The notes under the pieces are model-generated. The model did not search any database and was not told the DNA's origin. It saw only the letters and a program-made list of their open reading frames with translations. Shown piece by piece: positions 53,400 through 64,000 of a stretch of 64,000 nt of DNA. The stretch covers positions 642,501-706,500 of the forward strand of contig NC_061076.1 in NCBI RefSeq assembly GCF_021917145.1. Direction: 5' to 3'. The stretch's first letter is position 1. Each line of letters starts with the position of its first letter. The DNA comes from Hypomesus transpacificus (lineage: Eukaryota; Chordata; Actinopteri; Osmeriformes; Osmeridae). A program made the translations under genes and the position numbers.

Positions 53400-56300
53400 T
53401 TAATTGAGAGACGGAATATGCTCAAGAATAAACGAAGATTCCTGACAACTGAAGGATATCCACAGAGATCTATTGAACTAGGCAGCTGTATGATAGGCAA
53501 AAAGCACAACAAATTACCCATCTACCTGTGTCTTTCACTAAATGAACCAAATTGCCAAATATAATTTCTCAAGTTTGGTTACAATTGGACTATTAACAAA
53601 TATCCACTTAACAAAGCAAGCATTGTTCAAGCTTGCTCATCTCATAACAAAGAAGCAGATGATTCAGACACTAATATATGAAGTAATATGTTAATTTGTC
53701 TGGACCAAGGATTTTAACTTGAATACTCGGAACGTTTGTTCTGAGTTGCCTACTAACAACTTCTTAGCTAAGAAGATCCACCAAATCGACAGAGAAGTCG
53801 CAAAACAATATATTTGGCAGCACTAATGTCAAAAGGCTACTAAGGCTAGCTAGCGTAGCCCACGGTAGGCAAATTAGCTACTAACCAGTTATGTGGCCTT
53901 GAGTACCAGTGCAGTGAGTACTATAGCTACAGATATACACCAAATATACTTGGATATCAGTGTCACTTTCATTCGGAGAAATGGTTGGCGAGTTTTGATT
54001 TGACCACTTGGCGTGTGTTAGCCTAGCTTACAGCAAGTTAGCGAGTTAGCCGGTTAGCTTCCAGAATAATCAATGCTAGGCTACAGATCAACACTTTTGG
54101 ATCCGCTAGCTACTGTAGTGCTACGCACAATCAACATGTACAGTTAGAATTTACAAGCTTTGCCAAGAACAAGCAGCTGACTTACGTTTCAAAAACTGTT
54201 TCAAATATTTGTCCTTAGCCACCAGAAGAAGCAACTCACTCACGCCGGGGTCAACATGTATCCCGGAAGTTAATGACGAAATATTTTCACACCTGTTGTT
54301 AGTACATCCGGTGTAAGAAACTCAAATGAGTCTGAACGTGACATGTCAAGTAAATAAATTATATCAAATATATGCGATATTTACCGATTTTATCATTAAA
54401 ACCAATTATGAAATAACAGGCAATTCTAATAATAGGTAGAAATATTGCTCGAGTAGCATATGACACGACCTACAATTACTAAGTCTTGGGCTTAAATCCT
54501 TGAAGAACTTGATTACTTGGTTGTGCTAAAAACATACTTCAGGAAGCCTGCTTTTCACCACAAAATTATCAATTCAACATGAGAATTGGCCCCACAGTAT
54601 ATTATAAGTGTATAAATAGCCTTGGCACAAGCTGTTCATCATGCATAAAACGGCCTTTGAAATCCTTTAGTCAGAAAATATTTAACTTTCCAACTAAATG
54701 ACTTCCTGTAGGCTTCAGCATATAGGGTTTAAATCAGGTTAAATCATGAGACCGTTGTAACTGAAGACAACACGAGAGATAGTTAGAGAAAGGCAGCTAA
54801 GTGATTCCCATGCATGTTCTTTCTTCTACTGTAACCTAAATCTAATTATAACAACAACGTGGACAAAACCAGCAAACGTATACTTAATAGATCCCTCAGC
54901 AGTCACAAGGTTAAAATGTCTTGTTCAAGATTAATTAGAGTGAGTGTGGACTAAGAATGATCTATATTTAATAAAGGTATCAGATACAATACAATCAAAT
55001 CCGTATCTAAAAGACCCATCTTGAAAGTCCATTCTGTGGAGGACAGCACAGGGTGCAGGGAGAGACTGTCCCCGGTTCACCCAGTCTTCATGGAGAGACA
55101 GGAAATTGAATTCTTTAATTGGAATCACAAGGTATATATTATAGCCTGCCCCTGTTTGTGTACACCCACAGAACTGGCTGCCACTCAGACTTGCATCTTA
55201 CGGACTGTCCAGGTCTTGACTGATTTCCATACTGAGGTAAGCAAATAAAACTATAAACAAGAATTTTAGACATGAAGTCAATACTAAAGAATAATATCTT
55301 GACAAATGTAAGGAATTCTGTAAGATCCTTGTCTTTCTTATCCTGTGTTGTCTTTCCCCCATAAATATTAGCATGTTATAGTTTGTTTGTGAGACTCCTT
55401 GATTTGGACTAATATCATACTGAAATGTTCTGTATATGTGCAGGTCAAGTATGTAGATAACTTCATCTGATCATCAAATGTTGTGTGATGTTATGTCAGA
55501 CAGGCTTGGATGAATCCCAGCTGTGTTAGATTTACAGAACTGAACTGTGTGCAGATTCTTTTTCACTCTTGGGCATTTTGACACGCTTTGTGTGTGATGT
55601 AATTATTCTTCTGTTTATGTGCAACGAAAGGACATGCTGCTTTCAAAGGAGTATCTGTTGGGTTGGAATTTACTTATAAACTGAGGGCTTAAACATAATG
55701 GTAAGAATAGTAACAATTATATGCTATAGGTTGTGAAATTGTTCTCTTGTAGATAGAACAATACTGCAGTTATGTCTTACAAAATTAAAAAAGAACTCAA
55801 CGTTTACAACCTAGCTATACAAGCTATACGATCTGAGTTGATGTGTCAAAGGACTTTGTGAGAGGTTGTAATACAAGAGAGTCAAATGGAAATTAAGACC
55901 ATCCATAACTATGGGTGATAGTATTGTAGTGCAATATAAAGAAAAAAAAGGACATTAACATATACATTTAGAAACAAACCATGCATCGTTTGCATTTCTA
56001 AACACACATCACATCTGCTCTCTCTTTGAATCAGTGAAATTGTAGCTTTGTTTAGAGGACATGTCATAGCTGTTATGGGCAATCACAAGACCAGCATCTC
56101 TGGAGAGCCAGAATCTACCCTGGAGAAGAATACTAACTGTCAACATTGTGGACAGCAACTGAGTCGACCAATCAGCACTAATCTAATTTCCCCACATGGT
56201 CATGCAGCATGAGGCATCATTCTCATGACAACTGGCAATACAAACACCACGCTATTCTTAATGTGGAACTGGGGCAATTTTCTGGTTTAACTAAGAGGGG

Positions 56301-56740
56301 TACGTGGCACGTGGATTGGCTTTGTTAGGATATTATGTCAGTAGGGGCTGAGGTTAGGAAGCTTTGTCTCAGGATCAGCGGGGGGGGGGGCTGGTGGAGG
56401 GGGGGGGGGGGGTGGTGGAGGGGGGGGGCTGGTGTTTCCATCAACGTGAGGTCACATGACAGAGCCAACAGTTTGTTGGACTGTCAGGAATTCCTGCTTT
56501 GGATGATCAACAGAAGAACTGAATTAGTTTGAAAACGTGTTCGACATGGAGAGAGGCTGTGAAATGGACTGATTAACTGTGGAAGGGGAATTATTTATTT
56601 TTTTTATTTTGGAGAAGGAAGAGATAGCGCAAAATAAGACATTATTAATTTAAAGGTACTACTTTGCCAATACTGAAACAATATCTTGCTGCTCACAAGA
56701 GAGTCGCAACAATCAAAGGTGGTCAGTATGTTGACTCAAC
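53400..56740. other. mief1 leader side and intergenic region
   Basis: Bases 54,150-54,300 contain a GC-richer segment (cacgccggggtcaacatgta) that may be the first non-coding exon and promoter of mief1; this is an inference. Bases 54,300-56,740 are AT-rich unique sequence with G-rich runs at 56,380-56,430. No further coding exon recognised. Confidence 0.5.
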
Positions 56741-56762
56741 TGACTTGACTGAATAAGCACAA

Positions 56763-57070
56763 CCTTACTCTACACCTCTCCTTCACTAGGCCTTACTCTA
56801 CACCTCTCCTTCACTAGACCTTACTCTACACCTCTCTTTCACTAGGCCTTACTCTACACCTCTCCTTCACTAGGCCTTACTCTACACCTCTCCTTCACTA
56901 GGCCTTACTCTACACCTCTCCTTCACTAGGCCTTACTCTACACCTCTCCTTCACTAGGCCTTACTCTACACCTCTCCTTCTCTAGGCCTTACTCTACACC
57001 TCTCCTTCACTAGGCCTTACTCTACACCTCTCCTTCACTAGGCCTTACTCTACACCTCTCCTTCACTAGG
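56763..57070 (+). repeat. 28-bp minisatellite abutting the first exon of the fusion gene, 11 copies
   Basis: Exactly 11 tandem 28-bp units with very few substitutions, each ending cctctccttcactag. Every unit therefore carries a pyrimidine tract plus AG, a splice-acceptor-like motif. The last unit is followed by gttgtcaacag|gATG, so the array ends 11 bases before the presumed start of the coding exon. Confidence 0.95.
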
Positions 57071-57081
57071 TTGTCAACAGG

Positions 57082-60000
57082 ATGGCCCTTCTTGATTATC
57101 CCGTTCCAGAGCTGGATGTGACCTTGCAGGAGGCCAGCCGTGTGCTCCAGCTCACCCTGGAGCCTGAGCTGTACCCCCAATACATCAGCACCCTGAGCCA
57201 GCAGAGGGGGGTTCTGGAGGAGGCCCAAACCCGCTTGGCAGCCGCTGCCTCTGGAAGGGAGAACTGGGTGACGGAACAGTTCAAGTCCCGGCTGCTGTCA
57301 TGCACGGACCCTCTGCCCACCTCCACCGCCATCCCCTCCGTGCTACCCCCCTCCCAGGTAGAGCGCTCCCAAGCGGAGAGGGCAGCAGCCCTGATGTGGG
57401 CGGTGGCAAAGCTATACACAGAGCCCTCATTGGTGGAGGGGGATGTTCCAACTGAACGCACACAGCAGTCTGAAGTATTTGCTACCAGCCGCATTCCTGG
57501 CAGCACTCAGGATCAGATTCAGGTGACTTCTTCAGATACAAAAATATATTTTTTAGATATTTTATTGCAAAAAAAGATTTAAAGAGGCCCACCTCATCTT
57601 ATGTGGGTATTTTTTAATGCGATATCAAATGTAACCTTTCCTCCCCAGGTGTATCCAGAAAGCCTCCATGCCATCATCATCAGCTCAGGTGGAGTGTTTT
57701 CTGTCAACATACTGGAGCGCTCCGTCCCAGGAGGGCCCATGTCCCCTCTGCCTTTCCTCCACATCTACAGCCAGGTGCTTCAGGTGCTGAACCAGCCACC
57801 AGCTGCGGAGGAAAACGATCCCCGGGCCATCTGCAGCCTCTCGGCCCTGCAGCGCCAGGCCTGGAGCTCCGTCAGGGGAGACATCCTGAGGAGAGGAGGG
57901 CCCACTGCTGCCTCTCTGGGGGTGATGGAGAGCGCGCTGGTGGCTCTCTCCCTGGAAGACTGCAATCCACCGTCTGACCTGGCGGACACCCTGAACGCAG
58001 TCCGTCTGGGGGGGGGGGACGGATCCTGTCTGAGATACTACGACAAGGTACAGGAAATAGGATGTCTGTCATGTGGTGTCCTGGTGAATGAGCTGCATTC
58101 ATCCCGTGGAGGATGTGGTCTTTACGTATTTGTTTGAAAGAAAAACAACATGATTATCTGCTGAGTAGACTAATTACATCGATTGAGTTAAATGAATAAT
58201 GCAATATTGAGTCAGATGGGAAGTTCGTCTTCAACCCCTCCCAGAGTTATTTGCAGTCCACAATTTTCATCTAATAAAATGTACTTCACAGAAGCACTGG
58301 AAGAAAACCGGTTCTTCCTCAGGTTAACATCAACTGGCAAACCACACGACAAACAACACACATTCTTCTTTCTCCACAGGTGGTGAATCTGGTGGTGTTT
58401 AAAGACAGCACAGCGGGCATGGTGTTTGAGCACAGTGCTTTGGATGGGATGGTGGCAGGGCTGGTAGCTGAGAGTGTCTTCTACTTGTCAGAATCAGTTA
58501 GCTTAGACCTCACCCAGGCTAACATAGTGAGCAGCGATGGATCCACCATCGCTAACATGGATTCCCCCACTCCGGGTCCACTGTCGTTTCCAATGCAGGG
58601 TATAACCAACCCTAGCCCGAGTCCCCCCCTTAAAGCAACCCACCCAGTCCTCACATTTGAGGTTTCCTCTTACGCAGATGTATTCTCAACCTTGCAAGGT
58701 CACAGGGGCTTATACGATGCATGGATCAACTTTTCCTTACAGCTCTCCCTGAGGCAAACTCTAGGGGACTCTGCTGACACCCACATCCTGGTAACACCTA
58801 CCCACATGCGCCACTACAAACATGGCCGCTGTGACCCCACATACTCTCTCACCATGAAGTCTCGCCAGCTCGTTGGAGCGTTAGCGACCTGCGTGGGACC
58901 AGACAACATCCCTCGGTACACCACTGACCTCCTACGCCTCTTCCACGCTGCCTTCCTGGAGCATAAGAACCTCATCAAAGCTACCAAAAGTGGCCATGGT
59001 GTCGGGCCTCACCTCGCTGCCCTCCGCTGGGCTCTGTCTCCAGACAACCCCCTCAAAAGGTTCCTGGAGTCCTTTGGATGCCCGTCCGTGTATCTCACAG
59101 GCAAGGATGTGATGGAGGGTGTGGAGTGTGCGGTGGGAAACGTTTATGCCAAAGATCAGCTGGCTGTCACGTACCTAGGAAGGAGCGACAGGGTCCGTAT
59201 GGTGCTCAATGGAAAAGGAAGCTTTGCCACAATCCTGGAGAGGCTTCAAGATAGCCTGAAGGTCACACTTAAGCTGGTAATGTTGCTTGCTGTCAGATAT
59301 GCGCTTGCAGGTCAGATGGGAGCCCTGGAGTGCCTGCTACAGGAAGGACAGGCTGGACAAATGAACGACTTGGTTGAGGGGAAAATCAGCCCGAGTTGTG
59401 TCCCTGTCGGCCCAAGGCTGGGAAGAAAAGTGTCCAAGCAAACCCTGACCTCTGACCAAGCCACTGCCGACTTGAAACAAGACTTTACTTTGGTGATCCA
59501 TGGAGGAGCTGGGGAGGTGATGATGCTGAACCAGAAGGTCGTGGGAGTCATTGAATTTGCCCTCCAGACAGCCCTGACCCTCGGGGCCCGAGTGCTCCAG
59601 GGAGGAGGCAGTAGTCTAGATGCTGTGCAGACGTCTGTGGCAGCCTTGGAGGACTGCTTCCTCTTCAATGCTGGAAAGGGCTCCGTGTTCAACCAAGAAG
59701 GCAAGAATGAGATGGAGGCGACCATTGTGGATGGAAGTGGGATGACTTCTGGGTCAGTGGCCTGCCTTCAGAGGGTGAAGAACCCGATAAACGCCGCTCG
59801 ACACGTTATGGACAAAAGTGCACACTCACTGCTAGTAGGGGAAGGAGCAGAGGAGTTTGTACAAAGCTTGGAGGGGAGCGCCAAGCCTGTGAGCGCACAG
59901 TACTTTCACACTGATGTTCGACGCAGGGAGTTAATAACAAAGCTTAGCGCAGGCAACGCCTCCAAAAACAACCACCCGCAGACTGTTGGTGCTGTGGCGT

Positions 60001-62318
60001 TGGACCGCCAGGGCAAGCTAGCAGCTGCGACATCTACAGGTGGGTTGGTTGGGAAATGGAAAGGCAGAGTTGGAGATACCGCAGTGGTTGGAGCAGGAAT
60101 ATATGCTGATGATCAGTTAGCAGTGACCTGCTCGGGGGATGGAGATGTGTTCCTAAGCCACACGGTTGCTCAGAAAGTGGCTGGCCTCTACCACCATAAA
60201 GGCTCCAATCTGAGACAGGCCTGTCGAGAGCTGATGACTGAGAACCTGAAGGGGAACTGTGCAGGGATCATCGCTGTAGACGCCAGAGGTGACGCTGTCA
60301 TTGAGACCAACGCTGGGGTGATGTTTGTGGCCTCTATCATCAGTGGGATTACCCGCGTTGAAGTCATCAGACCCATGAAGAGTTCCTGTAACGTGATCTG
60401 GGAAACTGACAACCTTGTGGCTTACTTACACTCCAGCCCCTGGACCCCTGGTGCTACCATTCTGACCCGCAAAACCCTTAGTGGGCAAAACAGCATCTTT
60501 AAGTTACCCCTGCCAGATTTTCTAGAAATGTTACGAGGGGCAAAGGCTGTTGCTAGTTTGCTGTGTGATAGAATGGAGGTGCAGCGCTGTGCCTTGGTAT
60601 GTCAACCACAGCCTGATCAGCCGGCCCAAATCAGAGTGCTGCCGCTCCACAGCTTGGAGGCCGAATGGAAGCCCCACCTAGCTTCAGAGGAGGACTTCCA
60701 GGTCTATGATCCAGGTTACTGCAGCTCAAAGAGTGGCCCGCGCTGGGAGGACCACGATCTGGACCAGGTCCAGGCCAAGATTCAAAACAAGCTCCCCACA
60801 CCAAACGCACCCCCCAGCTATGATTATTTAGGAGAGCCCTCCGATGACAGCCTGTTCTCACGTATAGTGCGGGGCGAAGAGCAACAGTGGCGCGTGTGGG
60901 AGGACAACGACCACGTGGCCTTCCTCACTCCTTACCCCAACACGCCTGGTCTTACTGTCCTGGTGCCACGCAAACCACTGACCAGCGACATCTTCCGCCT
61001 GAAAGACTCTGACTACACGTCCCTGATTCTAGCGGCTCGTAAAGTGGCCGGTCTGCTGGTGGAAGGACTGAGAGCACGAGGTGTTGCTCTGATCTTCGAG
61101 GGTTTTGAGATTGATTACGCTCACGTTAAACTGATCCCTCTGGTCCCTTCACCAAGCTCCGAGCCTCCTGCCCTGCAGCAGGAGTGTGTCACGGCCTATC
61201 CTGGATACGTCTCATCTGCTGATGGCCCCCCGGCTAGCCCTGAGACCCTGAGAGAGATCTACACCAGGATCTCACTCTGCCGACCCCCCCGCTCCTGGGA
61301 GGACCCCCAGACTCACTCTGCCTTGGCCATTAGAAGCCAGTGGTACCGCAATCTTTTCCAGATTCAGAACACTCTTTTCCACAGCACTGTGGAATACTTT
61401 CACAACACCTGCCAGTATTCCTATGCTCTGACCCCTCTCACCACAGACACCATATCATCTCCTATGGGCCTGGGATCAGACTCTGAGCCTGTGTTTGTCA
61501 ACATGCTGGGACAGGGCGTCTATCTGGCTGACTCCATGCAGTTTGTGCTGGAGTATTTCCTGCGCTTCCAAGAGAACCTGCCGGGCACCTACTACGTATC
61601 TCCAAGCTTCAGAGGAGAGGATCCAGACGCAACACACTTGAACCAGTTTTACCATGTGGAATGTGAGCTGCTTGGCAACATGGATGATGCCATGAACATA
61701 GCAGAGGGCTATGTGGCCAACCTCACCAAAGCTATGCTCAAGAAGCACTCGGACATCATACTGAATACTGCTGGGACCCTCTCCCATGCACAAGACATGC
61801 TGGAGAAGCTGGATGGAAGAACACCCCTCCCAAGAGTCACGTTGGACCAGGCCATTCCCATGATGCCGTCTGCAGACTGTCTAGAGTGGGTCCAAGATGG
61901 CCAACCCCAGTTTGGCAGGAAACTGACACGCAAAGGAGAGCGGGTGTTGATTAAGAAGTATGGAGGAGCCGTCTGGCTGACAGAGATGGACCACTTAGGT
62001 GTGCCTTTCTATCAGGCCTATGTGGAACATAGTGGCAAACGCAAGGCCAAAGCAGCCGACCTGCTCCTGGGTCTGGGAGAGACTGTGGGTCTGGGAGAGC
62101 GCCACTCCACCCCTGAGATGGTGCAGGACGCCCTGAGGCACCACCTCGTGCCCGAGGAGTCCTACAGGTGGTACATCAACATGAGGCAGGTCATCCCTCT
62201 CCTCACCAGTGGATGGGGAATGGGCACCGAGCGCTATCTGTGCTGGCTGCTCCAACACGATGACATCAGAGACATTCACATCATCCCCCGCATGAAAGCC
62301 AGGAAGTACATGCCCTGA
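57082..62318 (+). CDS. Four-module fusion: acyltransferase-like, Thr-asparaginase, HIT x2, class II aaRS-like
   Basis: Exons are 57082-57522, 57649-58047 and 58380-62318, all phase 0, 1,592 residues. Residues 1 to about 630 are choline/carnitine-acyltransferase-like (PVPELDVTLQEASRVLQLTL, RYYDKVVNLVVFKDSTAGMV, EHSALDG with His298 and an Asp four on, HYKHGRCD, EHKNLIKATKSGHGVGPHL). The usual STS motif is not evident. Residues about 645-945 match ASRGL1-type isoaspartyl peptidase/asparaginase (LVIHGGAG, FNAGKGSVFNQEGKNEMEA, HPQTVGAVALD with nucleophile Thr815, ATSTGGLVGKWKGRVGD). Residues 950-1050 and about 1100-1200 are HIT-like; the first has no histidine triad, the second keeps only the central His1195 (YAHVKLIP). 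Residues about 1260-1592 resemble the class II Asp/Asn synthetase core: motif 2 FRGEDPDATHLNQFYHVE (Arg1358), motif 3 GWGMGTERYLCWLL (Arg1565). No anticodon-binding domain, signal peptide or membrane segment was seen. Function is unknown to me. Confidence 0.9.
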
Positions 62319-62428
62319 AGCCAGGAAGTACATGCCCTGAGATGCCCTCAGAACCTTCTATTCCAAAGCGTGGATCACTGTCAATTAACAGAGAGATACT
62401 GTACATCAGTGAACTGAGGACTGAAGCA

Positions 62429-62760
<332 letters not shown>

Positions 62761-62769
62761 ACTTAAAGA

Positions 62770-63300
62770 CACGTTTTTGACACGGCACCACTCAGAGAAA
62801 TTAAACGGGCGTCAGGAGGACATTTTACAGAGTCTTTGTAGCCATTTAAAGTTGTAAATTGTGCTTTGACATTTATTACTATAAAAAAAAAAATACTTGT
62901 GAGTCACATTTCTTTTGTTGTGTGTATTATTCAGAACGTTCATCTATTCGACACTGTTTACCAGAGGGGGCCCCAGATTATGCTCCTGGACTATGATACA
63001 GAGTTTATAAAAACCCAGTTTTATCCAAAGATAGATTTGTTTATCTGTGTCAAGGAAACTAGCCCTCTGTGTTCAGTGCTAATGTCAACAAAGCTGAAGG
63101 CTCTGAGAATCAAGTTTATCAGTGAGCTTCTGGAGTCAAATAAGTAGACTATCAAGTAGAATTGAACAAAGGAGAAAAGGGAGGGCAGGCATCAGGTTTG
63201 TAATTTCCTCTCAATGACCTGGTCCTGCACGGGCTGGTAACTATCTGACAAGCCAAGCATTGAGTGTGTAATCAGAGGCTTGTGACAAGGCACACGCTCC
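62770..63300. other. Unique sequence, no gene assigned
   Basis: AT-rich. The 93-codon plus frame at 62,866-63,147 has no recognisable domain and no gene-like context, so it is not called. Confidence 0.5.
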
Positions 63301-63307
63301 CCCAGCA

Positions 63308-63792
63308 TGTCCTCTCTCCTCTGGACATCTCTCCTCTCTAACACATCTCTCCTCTCTGACACATCTCTCCTCTCTGACACATCTATCCTCTCTGACACAT
63401 CTCTCCTCTCTAACACATCTCTCCTCTGGACATCTCTCCTCTGGACATCTCTCCTCTCTCCTCTGGACATCTCTCCTCTGGACATCTCTCCTCTCTCCTC
63501 TGGACATCTCTCCTCTCTCCTCTGGACATCTCTCCTCTCTAACACATCTCTCCTCTCTAACACATCTCTCCTCTCTAACACATCTCTCCTCTCTGACACA
63601 TCTCTCCTCTCTGACACATCTCTCCTCTCTAACACATCTCTCCTCTGGACATCTCTCCTCTGGACATCTCTCGTCTGGACATCTCTCCTCTCTAACACAT
63701 CTCTCCTCTCTCCTCTGGACATCTCTCCTCTCTAACACATCTCTCCTCTCTAACACATCTCTCCTCTCTAACACATCTCTCCTCTCTAACAC
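63308..63792. repeat. 18-bp CT-rich minisatellite
   Basis: Mixed units ctctcctctctaacacat, ctctcctctctgacacat and ctctcctctggacat over about 485 bp. Open frames on both strands are translated repeats. The remainder to 64,000 is unique sequence. Confidence 0.93.
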
Positions 63793-64000
63793 CCACACCA
63801 GCCACCAAAGTCCAGTTTGACACAAAGAGTCGCAGAGATAGAATAGTCATGTTGACAACATTCCAAGCAAGGCACACAAAACACGATTGTACACGTCCAG
63901 CAGAATTGTAAGTGGGGCAGGTATTTGTTTAGTCACACTACAGGAGAGCCCAAACCCATGACTATCACCAAAGTGCTTCTGCCTTCAACAGCCCCAGAAG

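Noticed and set aside
59140-60130. Similar strings VYAKDQLAVT (acyltransferase part) and IYADDQLAVT (asparaginase part) suggesting internal duplication
   Set aside because: Each string fits its own family's pattern at that place, the codons differ widely, and similarity does not extend beyond about 13 residues. Chance or convergence is more likely.
62866-63147. 93-codon plus frame
   Set aside because: No domain, no splice context, AT-rich composition, and length within chance expectation.

Overview
This is a eukaryotic window, almost certainly from a teleost fish. Genes have short GT-AG introns, the SINEs and LINE remnants are of fish type, and simple repeats and minisatellites are unusually dense. 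The proteins are clear vertebrate orthologues. adsl, atf4, mief1 and an apolipoprotein-L-domain gene all have human counterparts in 22q12-q13, so part of the window is an old conserved block. I cannot name the species or order from the sequence.

Layout. Bases 1-13,000 hold no gene I can support, only microsatellites, polypurine tracts and minisatellites. Then come adsl (minus, 13 coding exons, 13.4-23.8 kb, introns packed with private minisatellites), a GIMAP/AIG1 GTPase with two G domains (plus, 25.1-27.2 kb), a gene-poor stretch with a SINE, and atf4 (minus, 31.1-33.5 kb, with the two classical upstream ORFs). Next are an apolipoprotein-L-domain gene with a long proline-rich N-terminal half (minus, 34.0-41.2 kb, a LINE remnant in one intron), a cathepsin-D-like aspartic protease (plus, 42.2-46.0 kb), mief1/MiD51 (minus, 49.5-52.2 kb, with its upstream microprotein ORF at 52.6-52.8 kb), and finally a 1,592-residue multidomain gene (plus, 57.1-62.3 kb).

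The last gene is the most unusual content. One open frame joins a choline/carnitine-acyltransferase-like domain, a threonine-nucleophile asparaginase (ASRGL1-like) domain, two HIT-type domains and a class II aminoacyl-tRNA-synthetase-like domain of the Asp/Asn kind with no anticodon-binding domain. The last 1,312 residues lie in a single exon. I know of no described enzyme with this combination. A role in acyl/aminoacyl-adenylate or aspartate/asparagine amide chemistry is inference only.

The other genes are not an operon-like set. adsl acts in purine synthesis, atf4 in the integrated stress response, mief1 and its microprotein at mitochondria, the GIMAP gene and the apoL gene probably in immunity or membrane biology, and the cathepsin-D-like enzyme in the lysosome or secretory path. 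Exon coordinates were derived by hand from splice consensus and frame, and were checked by summed length and phase.
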